DNA of 64,000 nucleotides from Acidobacteriota bacterium (GTDB taxonomy: Bacteria > Acidobacteriota > Blastocatellia > RBC074): positions 50,132 through 114,131 of the forward strand of contig JAFDVI010000043.1 of NCBI GenBank assembly GCA_018269055.1, read 5' to 3'. Position numbers and translations under genes: made by a program. The first letter of the stretch is position 1, and each line of letters starts with the position of its first letter. The notes under the pieces are model-generated. The model was not told the DNA's origin. It did no database searches and saw only the letters and a program-made list of their open reading frames with translations. This document shows positions 1-8,300 of the stretch, piece by piece.

Positions 1-1411
1 ATTTGTAATCGAATCGCAGGTTGAGATAGGTCTTGTTGACCGCCTCGCTGATTTCCATCAACTCCGTGCTCATCATTTTCGGGCCGATCAGAAAGATTTC
101 GCCGGGCTTCGGCAGCGGCTGGTTGGCCGGTTTGTCGTTTTCCGTCTTGGTGCGCCCGATCATGTCAATGTTCAGATCGGCAACGATCTGGTTGAGCGGA
201 ACGGTTGGAAAATCGGTGAAATAACGCGACCCCCACAATCCTTTCTCTTCGCCTGCGTGCCAGATAAACAGAATCGAACGCTTCGGGCGCGGGCCGCGCG
301 CGAAGGCTTCGGCCATCGCCAGCACTGCCACCGTGCCGGAACCATCGTCATCGGCTCCGTTGTAAATTGCATCGCCGTTGACGGGATTGCCAATGCCGAC
401 ATGATCGTAATGCGCGCCAATGGCGACGTACTCACTTTTCAATGTGGGGTCGCTGCCTTCAAGCACGGCAACGACATTTTGCGTGCCGGCGGGCTCGGTC
501 TTCAGCCCGACCGTCAGGCTAAAGGTCTTCTCCGGCTTGAGATCGAATGCTTCAACCGGATCGTTTGCCGTCGCTCGATTGAAGAGCACGATTCCGACCT
601 GTTTCTCGCCCTGAAACAGCGCGTTGAGCATACGCGGCGACGGCCAGATGATCGGGATATTCTGGGAATTCCCGGTTTGAAACCGTTCGACTACAACGCC
701 GCCGCGTTCCATCATTGCCTGACGTCGAAGTTGCCAGTTCGCCAGCGTGCCAAAGTTGGGAATAATGACGATGGCTTTCGCGCCACGTTTTCGTAACAGG
801 TTGACCGGGAAATCCCAATCCTCGCCCTGTTTGCCTGTCAGGTCCTGCCGGGTTACGTCTTTCGGAAGCCCGTTGTCCACCAACACGGCAATCTTGTCCT
901 TCACGTCAAGACCCTTCAGCGCATCTATATTTTTCGATTTCAGCACCCAGGCGTGACTGACGTAAACGAGTTTTCCGGTAATGTTTGTCGCGGCATTGTT
1001 GGTCAGGAAATCATCGCCAAAATTGAAGCTTTGGCCATTCAGTTCGGCGCGTGTTTGAGCGGGATCAATCTTTTCGCGCCGCAAGGCGATTCGCTGGAAG
1101 TAGCTGCCTCCATCGCCCGCAGGTTTCAGCCCCCACCGCGAAAGTTGTGACGCGATGTATTTCGCCGTCGTGTCCAATCCGCGCGATGGCGTGTCACGCC
1201 CTTCCATCTCGTCCGAAGCGACGAACGTCAAATAATCCTTCAGTTGGTCTGCGGTGATGGAATCGGCATTGCCATGCGATGGCGTTGGTGTGGGTATAGC
1301 GGCAGCAGGTTTGGCGTTCTTGCGTTGTGCGTGTGTCCACGTCGCCGGCATTGCCAGAACGACGGTCAGCGCAATGCTGCTCAGTCCGAGTTTTATTCCA
1401 AGCTTTTTCAT
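1..1411 (-). CDS. M28-family zinc aminopeptidase, secreted, 3' part beyond window edge
   Basis: Reading leftward from the ATG at 1411, an uninterrupted frame of about 470 codons reaches the window edge without a stop, so the C-terminus is missing. The start has GGAG five bases upstream and is followed by a signal peptide (MKKLGIKLGLSSIAL..., ending near ATWTHA). A protease-associated-like middle part precedes the M28 core. The zinc-site motifs are visible: GAHYDHVG (His334, Asp336), GADDDGSG, the catalytic HAGEEKG, and NIDMIGR. The last histidine ligand would lie outside the window. The family removes N-terminal residues from peptides using two zinc ions; the signal peptide indicates action outside the cytoplasm. 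Behind it lies a decayed ADOP start and a sigma-54-like promoter, so this gene may now be read from a promoter that once served an ADOP. Confidence 0.9.
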   Translation of the reverse strand, partial: MKKLGIKLGLSSIALTVVLAMPATWTHAQRKNAKPAAAIPTPTPSHGNADSITADQLKDYLTFVASDEMEGRDTPSRGLDTTAKYIASQLSRWGLKPAGDGGSYFQRIALRREKIDPAQTRAELNGQSFNFGDDFLTNNAATNITGKLVYVSHAWVLKSKNIDALKGLDVKDKIAVLVDNGLPKDVTRQDLTGKQGEDWDFPVNLLRKRGAKAIVIIPNFGTLANWQLRRQAMMERGGVVVERFQTGNSQNIPIIWPSPRMLNALFQGEKQVGIVLFNRATANDPVEAFDLKPEKTFSLTVGLKTEPAGTQNVVAVLEGSDPTLKSEYVAIGAHYDHVGIGNPVNGDAIYNGADDDGSGTVAVLAMAEAFARGPRPKRSILFIWHAGEEKGLWGSRYFTDFPTVPLNQIVADLNIDMIGRTKTENDKPANQPLPKPGEIFLIGPKMMSTELMEISEAVNKTYLNLRFDYK

Positions 1412-1433
1412 GTATTCTCCGTTTTTGATAGAT

Positions 1434-1661
1434 GTAAACCTCCGTAAAGATGCGCCGGATGGGTTGGATGAGCGACCAACACGATACGTAAGACGGTGAA
1501 TTGACGAAACGGAAGACGGCTCGATTCGCCTCGATCCCTAACGCCAGCCGAATTGCAGCAGCGATAGTGAAACTTCGACGCTCCAGCAACTTGTAGCAAC
1601 TCAAGCGAGTCTTACGCAGCAAGACTTCAAATCGCCGACCAACGGTTCTACAGGCAGGCAC
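1434..1661 (-). pseudogene. remnant of an ADOP permease N-terminus
   Basis: Translated on the minus strand, roughly 45 codons (1574 down to 1434) read SFTIAAAIRLALGIEANRA then VFRFVNSPSY, which aligns with the first membrane helix of the intact ADOPs in this window (GFTLIAVLTLALGIGANTA, IFSVVNAVLLRPLPY). At least a dozen identities lie in the right order, including LALGI-x-AN-x-A and the VN. The rest of an ADOP is absent: the M28 peptidase ribosome site and start follow directly. The stretch upstream of the helix (1575-1661) does not match the usual MQTLWQDLRYG start, so it is also damaged. The fragment has the same upstream promoter and dyad element as the intact ADOP units, which supports the call. 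Confidence 0.6.
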
Positions 1662-1678
1662 ACCTCTACTTTTGCGCT

Positions 1679-1694
1679 GTCAAGCTTTGTGCCA
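1679..1694 (-). promoter_or_regulatory. sigma-54-like -24/-12 promoter of the ADOP remnant
   Basis: On the minus strand the box is TGGCACAAAGCTTGAC. It keeps the GG of the -24 element and TTG of the -12 element at the spacing of the sigma-54 consensus TGGCACG-N4-TTGC, with A in place of the final C. Equivalent boxes lie before each ADOP transcription unit. It is followed by the ADOP remnant and then the M28 peptidase gene. Confidence 0.55.
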
Positions 1695-1768
1695 CGCGCG
1701 TGCCGACGTAACCGCCTTTGCTTCAACAATGTAGAGGTGAGTAGAAGGTGGAGAAGATGAATAGAAAC

Positions 1769-1803
1769 GTCCGCTTCTGGGATTGGCCAATCCCAGAAGC
1801 GGA
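1769..1803. promoter_or_regulatory. perfect-palindrome copy of the ADOP upstream dyad element
   Basis: Positions 1771-1802 form a perfect 32-bp palindrome centred on GGCC, with half-site CCGCTTCTGGGATTGG. The element starts 75 bp above the sigma-54-like box at 1679-1694. It aligns without gaps with copies at 5154, 25189, 36376 and 48196. It lies between two divergent genes, so a simple terminator role is unlikely here. A binding site for an enhancer-binding protein is the best guess. Confidence 0.6.
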
Positions 1804-1966
1804 TGGGCACACGCACCAATTTCAGCGACAACAGCCGCCATTGCTTTCCGTGTTCTCGATTCAGAGCCGTTTACCTTTGGCAGCTCTTGCAGTGCGCCGC
1901 GAGAAGAGAAAGAATCCCGAAGCTGTACACTTTCGCAACCAAAGGAGCTTTCGAGGAACTACATCC

Positions 1967-2590
1967 ATGCCAAAGTCATCCGAGCTGAATCGAATCGTTA
2001 CTCCCCGTCCGTACCTTTCCTGGAGCCAGATGAATTTGTTCGAGCGCGATCCCAACGCTTACATCGCGCAGTATTTCAATGGAGCGGTCGGGCAAGTGAG
2101 CACAGCAATGGCTTTCGGCAAACGAATCGCGGGTGGTCTGGAAGCGCGCTCTACAGACGATGCGGAGGTCGAACGTCTGCGGACTTTTTTGCCGAGATTT
2201 CCGAAGAAAGAGTACGAAATCAAAGTCGCGTATTCCGGCGTGCCGCTGCTGGCCAAGCCGGATATGTTTAACCCCTGGAAGGTTCGGATCGGCGAGTTAA
2301 AGACCGGGAAATTTCCCTGGACCCAAGACCGCGTTAACCAACACGGGCAGCTCAAGTTTTACGCGTTGGCGACCTGGCTTAAATACAAGCGGCTTCCAAA
2401 AGTTGAACTGTATTGGGCGCCGACCGAATGGCATGAAAACAAGCTGCGCCTGACTGGAGAAATCCAAACTTTCCAAGCCGAGATCTCCGAGCAAGACATC
2501 CTGAGCTTCGGCGTGCGAATCACGAACGTCTGGGAAGCAATTCAAAACGCATCGAGAGAGCATTACGCGAAAAGCCAAATCATCGGCTAA
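1967..2590 (+). CDS. PD-(D/E)XK superfamily nuclease-like protein (RecB/Cas4-type fold)
   Basis: The 207-residue product has the signature of the PD-(D/E)XK nuclease fold: Glu82/Glu84, Asp99 in LLAKPDMF, the E110-x-K112 pair in IGELKTGK, and the downstream motif QLKFYA (Gln128). This pattern is typical of RecB- and Cas4-like domains (PDDEXK_1 group). No cysteine cluster for an iron-sulfur centre is visible and there is no CRISPR or helicase neighbour, so the biological role is open. The frame is open from 1748, but that extension runs through the 1771-1802 palindrome and reads as non-coding. I chose the ATG at 1967 because GAGGA lies about nine bases upstream and the recognisable protein begins there. 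It converges on ADOP1 with only 30 bp between. Confidence 0.75.
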   Translation: MPKSSELNRIVTPRPYLSWSQMNLFERDPNAYIAQYFNGAVGQVSTAMAFGKRIAGGLEARSTDDAEVERLRTFLPRFPKKEYEIKVAYSGVPLLAKPDMFNPWKVRIGELKTGKFPWTQDRVNQHGQLKFYALATWLKYKRLPKVELYWAPTEWHENKLRLTGEIQTFQAEISEQDILSFGVRITNVWEAIQNASREHYAKSQIIG

Positions 2591-2620
2591 CGAAAGCGAA
2601 ACCAAAACGGGGTGGACGAT

Positions 2621-5011
2621 TCACTCTTGCCGCAACGCAATCAACGGATCAACCTTCGTCGCGCTTCTGGCGGGAATCCAGCAGGCCAACAGCGCAACGG
2701 TCGTGAGCATTACGGCGATCAACACAAAGGTCAGTGGATCATCCGCCCCAACGCCAAAAAGCAACCCGCTGAGCAGCCGGGTCAGAGCAAGCGCCGCCCC
2801 GATTCCAAGCACGATGCCGCCAATTGTCAGCGCCATTCCCTGTTTAACCACCAGCCAAAGTACATCCGATTTGCCCGCGCCCAATGCCATACGAATTCCA
2901 ATTTCATGTGTGCGCTGCGCGACGGTGTAAGCCATCACGCCGTAAATCCCTATGGTCGCCAACCCCAAAGCAACCGCGGCAAACACGCCCAACAGAATTG
3001 TGCGGAAACGCGGCTCGGCGACCGAAGTCGCAAGCACCTGCTCCATAGACCGCACGCTGAACACCGGCTGATCTTTATCCACCGATTGCACAGCCGTGCG
3101 CACGGCGGAAGCCAGCGCCAGCGGATCGCCTGACGTGCGCACCACCAGATTGGCAAAGCCGGTTTCAATGCTGGGCATATACATCGTCGGGCTGGATTGG
3201 CTGGCCAGCGAAAACTGTTTGATGTCGCGCGCCACGCCAATGATTTCGCACGTCAACGGCTGGCCGTCGTCAATAATCAATCGTTTGCCCAGCGGGTCTT
3301 CGTCGGAAAAATACGTACGCGCAAAGGATTCGTTGATGATCACAACCTTCGCGGTTTCCTTGGTTTCCTGTTCGGTAAACGCCCGACCTTTGAGCAGCGG
3401 GATGCCCATGGCGCGAAAATAATCGTGGCTGGCGGTGGGGTTCAGCGCGGTAACCTGTTGATTTGCCCCCTGGAACGGACGACCTTCGATTTTGAAGTAG
3501 GTATCCCCGCCGCCGCGCATCGGCAATTGTGTGGTTGTTCCGACGGCTTGCACGCCCGGCAGCGCGGCCACGCGTTGCAACACCTGCTCAAAAAATGCCC
3601 TTGACCGTCCTTCTTCGGCATACTTCGATTCCGGCAAAAACATGCGCATTGTCAGCACATTGCGCGGATTGAAGCCGGGATCAACATCTTGCAACCGCCA
3701 GAAACTTTGAACCAGCAATCCGGCGCCGACCAACAAAATCAACGCCAACGCAATTTCGGCGACGACCAATCCGCCGCGCGTTCGCATATTACGCGCAGCC
3801 GTTCCCTTGCTGCCATCTTTGAGCGATTCATTGATGTCCTGGCGGGAAGCTTGCCAGGCCGGAACCAGCCCGAAAATCACACCGGTTAAAACCGACAGCA
3901 GCATCGTGAAGCCCAGCACGGATTTATCCATGCCGATTTCTCCCGCGCGTGGAACTGAATCCGCTGCCAATTTCACCAACGCTTCCGTTCCCCACAATGC
4001 CAACAGAAAGCCAATTGCCCCGCCAACTATCGAAAGCAAAATACTTTCGGTCAATAACTGCCGGGTCAATCGCCAACGGCCAGCGCCCAGCGCGCAGCGT
4101 ATGGCAATCTCTTTTTGCCTGCCCGCTGCACGCGCCAGTAACAAATTAGCGACGTTGGCACAGGCGATCAACAACACAAACGCTACCGCGCCCAACAGAA
4201 CATACAGCGGCGTCCGCACATTTCCCAGCAATTCGTCGCGCAGCGCAACCATTCGCAGCCGCCAGGAAGTGTTTGATTCCGGGTATTGTTTTTCCAAGCC
4301 GACGGCGATGGCGTCAACGTCCGCCTGCGCCTGTTGCATCGTCACGCCCGATTTCAACCGACCGAATGCGCGCAAAAAATGAAAGCGGCGAATTTTCATG
4401 TTCGGACGATCAAAGGTCAGCGGTCGCCAGACATCCGTCTCATCCGGGATGCGACCGAGGTTCGGCGCTATGCCGACAATGGTGTGATGTTGGCCGTCCA
4501 ACGACAGCGTTTTTCCAATAACATTTGCATCGCCGCCAAATCGCCGTTGCCACAACGCTTCGCTGATAATCGCGACCCGCTCCTTTCCTTCCTGTTCCTC
4601 TTCCGGCGAAAACGTGCGGCCCTGCACCAGTTTGATGCCCAGCGTTTGAAAGAAATTCGCCGTGACATCCGCGCCGAGAATTCGCTCCGGCTCTACGCCA
4701 CCCGTCAAGTTGAACGAACCGGATCGGGTGGCGGCAAACTCTTCAAAGGTATGGTTTTGGGCGCGGTAATCCAAAAAGTCAGGCGGAGAGGTTGCAGCCT
4801 GATTTCCCTGGCTGAATTTTCCATACATTCGGACGATTCGCTCCGGTTCCGAATACGGCAGCGGTTTCAAAATGACCGCGTTCACGACGCTGAAAATCGC
4901 CGTGTTCGCGCCAATGCCAAGCGCGAGCGTCAACACGGCAATCAGGGAAAAGCCAGGGGTCTTGAAAAACATTCGCACGCCATAACGCACATCTTGCAGT
5001 AGTGTGGCCAT
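2621..5011 (-). CDS. ADOP1: MacB/FtsX-type orphan ABC permease
   Basis: This 796-residue membrane protein has the duplicated layout of the ADOP family: a first helix at residues 20-45 (LALGIGANTAIFSVVNAV), a periplasmic MacB_PCD domain, a first FtsX block with the ANVANLLLA helix near 282, a middle helix, a second periplasmic domain and a last FtsX block (HEIGIRMALGA near 702) ending in ARSATKVDPLIALRQE. It lacks the N-terminal helical extension found in long ADOPs. No ATPase is adjacent, hence 'orphan'. In MacB-like systems such permeases move substrates or work mechanically from the periplasm; no substrate can be read here. It stands alone as a transcription unit with its own sigma-54-like promoter and dyad. 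The start has GGAGGAG immediately upstream. The C-terminal sequence is the most divergent of the twelve. Confidence 0.9.
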   Translation of the reverse strand: MATLLQDVRYGVRMFFKTPGFSLIAVLTLALGIGANTAIFSVVNAVILKPLPYSEPERIVRMYGKFSQGNQAATSPPDFLDYRAQNHTFEEFAATRSGSFNLTGGVEPERILGADVTANFFQTLGIKLVQGRTFSPEEEQEGKERVAIISEALWQRRFGGDANVIGKTLSLDGQHHTIVGIAPNLGRIPDETDVWRPLTFDRPNMKIRRFHFLRAFGRLKSGVTMQQAQADVDAIAVGLEKQYPESNTSWRLRMVALRDELLGNVRTPLYVLLGAVAFVLLIACANVANLLLARAAGRQKEIAIRCALGAGRWRLTRQLLTESILLSIVGGAIGFLLALWGTEALVKLAADSVPRAGEIGMDKSVLGFTMLLSVLTGVIFGLVPAWQASRQDINESLKDGSKGTAARNMRTRGGLVVAEIALALILLVGAGLLVQSFWRLQDVDPGFNPRNVLTMRMFLPESKYAEEGRSRAFFEQVLQRVAALPGVQAVGTTTQLPMRGGGDTYFKIEGRPFQGANQQVTALNPTASHDYFRAMGIPLLKGRAFTEQETKETAKVVIINESFARTYFSDEDPLGKRLIIDDGQPLTCEIIGVARDIKQFSLASQSSPTMYMPSIETGFANLVVRTSGDPLALASAVRTAVQSVDKDQPVFSVRSMEQVLATSVAEPRFRTILLGVFAAVALGLATIGIYGVMAYTVAQRTHEIGIRMALGAGKSDVLWLVVKQGMALTIGGIVLGIGAALALTRLLSGLLFGVGADDPLTFVLIAVMLTTVALLACWIPARSATKVDPLIALRQE

Positions 5012-5062
5012 AACTCCTCCGGGAAATGTTTAACCATTGGGATTCGGTATTTGTGCTAAGAA

Positions 5063-5078
5063 GGCGAGCCGCGTGCCG
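5063..5078 (-). promoter_or_regulatory. sigma-54-like promoter of ADOP1
   Basis: The minus-strand box CGGCACGCGGCTCGCC keeps GGCAC at -24 and a GC at the -12 position with the right spacing, but the first T and one T of TTG are changed, so it is the weakest match of the set. It lies 52 bp before the ADOP1 start and 76 bp below the dyad at 5154. Confidence 0.45.
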
Positions 5079-5153
5079 ATTTGCTTTTTCCGATAAGTTA
5101 GCTGATGACAGGATTTACGGCTGTTTGGATGAGTCGCCGAACGGCCTTTTGTT

Positions 5154-5187
5154 GTCCGCTTCCGGGATTGCCGATTCCCAAAATTGA
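5154..5187. promoter_or_regulatory. ADOP upstream dyad element (ADOP1 copy)
   Basis: The element has left half GTCCGCTTCCGGGATTG and right half ATTCCCAAAATTGA. It shares 28 or more of 34 positions with the copy at 36376. A separate hairpin at 5271-5303 already serves the end of the upstream gene, so this dyad need not be a terminator. The remaining DNA up to 5270 shows no gene. Confidence 0.6.
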
Positions 5188-5270
5188 TGTGGGGTGATTT
5201 CTCTGGCTTCGTTTTGACTGATTGTAGACAAATGTGGCACGAGTCGGTTACTCGCACTGGCTTTGTGGTG

Positions 5271-5303
5271 GCACGGGAAAGGCTATGACCGCCTTTCCCG
5301 TGC
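5271..5303 (-). terminator. 12-bp stem hairpin after the 5310-9902 gene
   Basis: The arms GCACGGGAAAGG (5271-5282) and CCTTTCCCGTGC (5292-5303) pair perfectly around a nine-base loop, seven bases past the stop codon of the minus-strand gene. There is no clear T-tract, so it may act as a weak or RNA-stabilising terminator. Confidence 0.55.
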
Positions 5304-5309
5304 AAAACC

Positions 5310-8300
5310 TTACTTGATGCGAATCTTGACGCGATTGGCTTCCGCGCCATTCATCGCCACAGCCACATCAACTTCGCCGCGTCCTGCCAAGGCGCGAGGG
5401 ATGCGCAGGTTGAGTTGATCCAATCCCGCATATACACCTTGCGGCCCGGCATACAGCGCCGCCGTTTCCACATCGCCCACTTTGATGTTGATCGCCGACA
5501 GATCGCTCTGATGCCGGAATCCGGTGCCGAAAAGAATCAGGTAAACCTGATCTCCTTCCGCTCCCAGATCAATCGGCAATGCGACGATACGGTTCTGCGC
5601 GGCGTCCCATTGCGCCACGGGTTCGTAACTTTGCGCGCCGTTGGCTTTCAGGCGAAACGCGACGGCTGAGGCGACACCTTGTCCGCTGGATGCAGCGGAA
5701 AAGAATCCCGGCGCGACAGCGGCGATGTTGATCATTCCGGTGGAAACCCACCCATCGCCGCTGGTGATTGTCACCGTGGCTTCCCCCGGCGCCACGTCGG
5801 CAGGGATCTGATAATTGATTTGGGTCGGAGCCACGAAAAAGAGCGGCGCCATCCGTTCCTGCCCGGTACTGTCCCTAACCATTACGGTCGTTCCAGCAAG
5901 TGTCGTCGGCAACGGCAGGGTTTCCGCCACCGCCAATTGTGTCGCCAGGTTCTGGCCAAACGCCGCGACGATCGCTTCGCTGGCCAATGTCTGTCCGGTA
6001 AAGCTGGCTGCGGAAACGCTGGCCACGCTGCGCATCAATGTCACCGTACTGCTGGTAAACGTCACTGGCAGCGAATTGGCGTTGGCGTCCGATAGTTCAC
6101 GCGCCACAGGCTGGTCGCCAAAGCTGATTGTCGCCGTGGTCGTTCCGCCTGCGGCGGGCACGCTGAAATTGATGACGATGATCTGTCGCTGCCCCGCCAC
6201 CAGCGTTTGCCCGGCGGGCAGCGCCAGCGCCAGCCCCAGGCGGCCTGCTGCCGCTTGGCTGGTGTTGATGTTGAGTGTTGCGCCGTTTACATCTTTGCCG
6301 ACCGAAGCCGAAACGAATCGCAATTGTGCCGGATCGAAATTGAGGCTGAACCCAAGCGCGTTTTCATTGCCCTCTGCGCCAAGCTCAATAACGACCGAAC
6401 TTTGCTGGCCGCTTTCAAAACGGCCGCTGCTGATTCGGACAAGTCGTGCCCCCATTGCAGCGTTTGCCTGCGCGCGTTGCAGTGCCACTGTGGGCGCGAA
6501 TCCGCCGCCCTGGCTGCCCGGCCCACCTGCCGAAGTCGGCGCGTCCAAACCGGCAGCATAACGTCCGGCCTGCACCCAATCCGTAATCGTCAAACTGCCA
6601 TTGCCGCGCGTATCTCGTGGAGCGCAATCCGCGCGTTGGAATTCGCCCGCCGAAGGCGCGTCCTGACCGGCGACAAAGCGGCCAATTTGCACCCAGTCGG
6701 TGATGGTCACGGAGCCGTTGCCATTTGGTCGCGGAGCCACGTCGGCTTCGTATCCGGAAGCGAGCGATACCGCTCCGGCTGTAAAGCTGGCCTGCAACGA
6801 ACGAGCGCTCACGTCGGAAATTTCGCGCGCAATCGGTTGATCGCCGAATCCGACGGGCGTTGAACTGCCCGATGCGCCGCCGGCAATGGTGAAGTTGACG
6901 ATCACGATCTGGCGTGTGCCAGCGTTGAATTTCTGTCCTGTCGGCAACGACAGCGCGATGCCCAACCGTCCACTGCCAACCTGATTGGTATTGGCATTGA
7001 GCGTGGCGCCAGCGGCATCGCTGCCCAGATTTGCTTGCGGGTTGCTGAGCACAGATGGATCGAAAGTCAAACTGAACCCGAGCGCGTTTTCGTCACCTTG
7101 TGAAGCCAGTTCGACTGGGACGCTGACTGCGCCTCCCGGCGAGCCGCCTGCTTGTCCGATTCGGATGACGCGATTGCCTGCGGGAACGGGTGTAGGCGTT
7201 GGTGTCGGTGGAGGCGTCGGCGTCGGCGTTGGGCCGCCGCTGACGGTTGCGGTGACTGAAAAACTGGCCGTGCCGCTGCCCCAATTGACGACTCCGATGT
7301 AATAGGTTCCGGTCTGTAACGCAGGGGAACTTCCCGGTGTGATCGTGATGGATTCATTGCCAGTTTCGGATTCCGATCTGAAATCGGCAACGAGCGCGCC
7401 GTTCTGAATCGCGATGCGATTGCCGAAGCGAACATATAGGTCTACGTCCTGATTGCCGCTCAAATTTACTTTGAGTTGTGAAGCGCTGCTCGGAATTTGG
7501 ATTGAGTATTGCGGTTCGCCCAGGATGCCTCCGCCCGGCTGCTGTGATGCCGCGACCGAACCTGTCTGTGGAACACCGGAGGTTAATGCCACTGTGTTAC
7601 CACCGGGCGATGGCGTTGGCGAAGGACCGCCGATTACGGTTGCAGTCACTGTGGCTGTGGCTTCGCCGGGGCCGAAGTTGCCAACCGCAATATAATACGT
7701 TCCCGCCTGCAACGCCGGAGAACTGCCGGGCGTGATGGTGATGGATTCTTCACCGGTCGCCGATTCTGATTTGAAATCGGCAACTGCGGCATTGTTTTGA
7801 ATGTCAATCAGCCTGCCAAACCGTGCGTACAGATCAACGTCCTGATTGCCGCTCAGCGTCACTTTGAGTTGCGTCGCCCCGCTTGGCACCTGAATCCTAT
7901 ACTGCGGAGAACCAAGCAACGCGCCGTTCGGAGGCGGCGCAGCCAACACAAACGTTTGGGGCATCCCGGAAGTGAGCGGAAGGGAGTCGCCGCCCGGTGT
8001 TGGTGTTGGTGTTGGCGGGGTTCCGCCAACACCAACGACGGCGCGGATCATTGCGTTGGCCGACGGAACCTGCATTGCTGGCGCCAACAGAGAAAAACTT
8101 GATCCGTTACTGGATGAGAAAAATGTCCGGTTGGACGACTGGCCACTGGTGTCCAGAGCAAAACCAACACCTTGATGCGGCGTAGAAGCTTGAAAGCCGA
8201 CATAAAAATCGCCGGAATTGATCGTTGGGCCGTTGGAAATCGCGATTTCAAAAAACTGCGAGATGTTCGCGCCCGGCACGTTGGTCGTGATTCGTGTGAG

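Noticed and set aside
1748..1966. N-terminal extension of the PD-(D/E)XK gene
   Set aside because: It runs through the perfect palindrome and shows no protein-like features; the ATG at 1967 has a ribosome site.
5235..5250. TGGCACGAG on the plus strand, resembling a -24 element
   Set aside because: No TTG at the -12 position and no plus-strand gene downstream.
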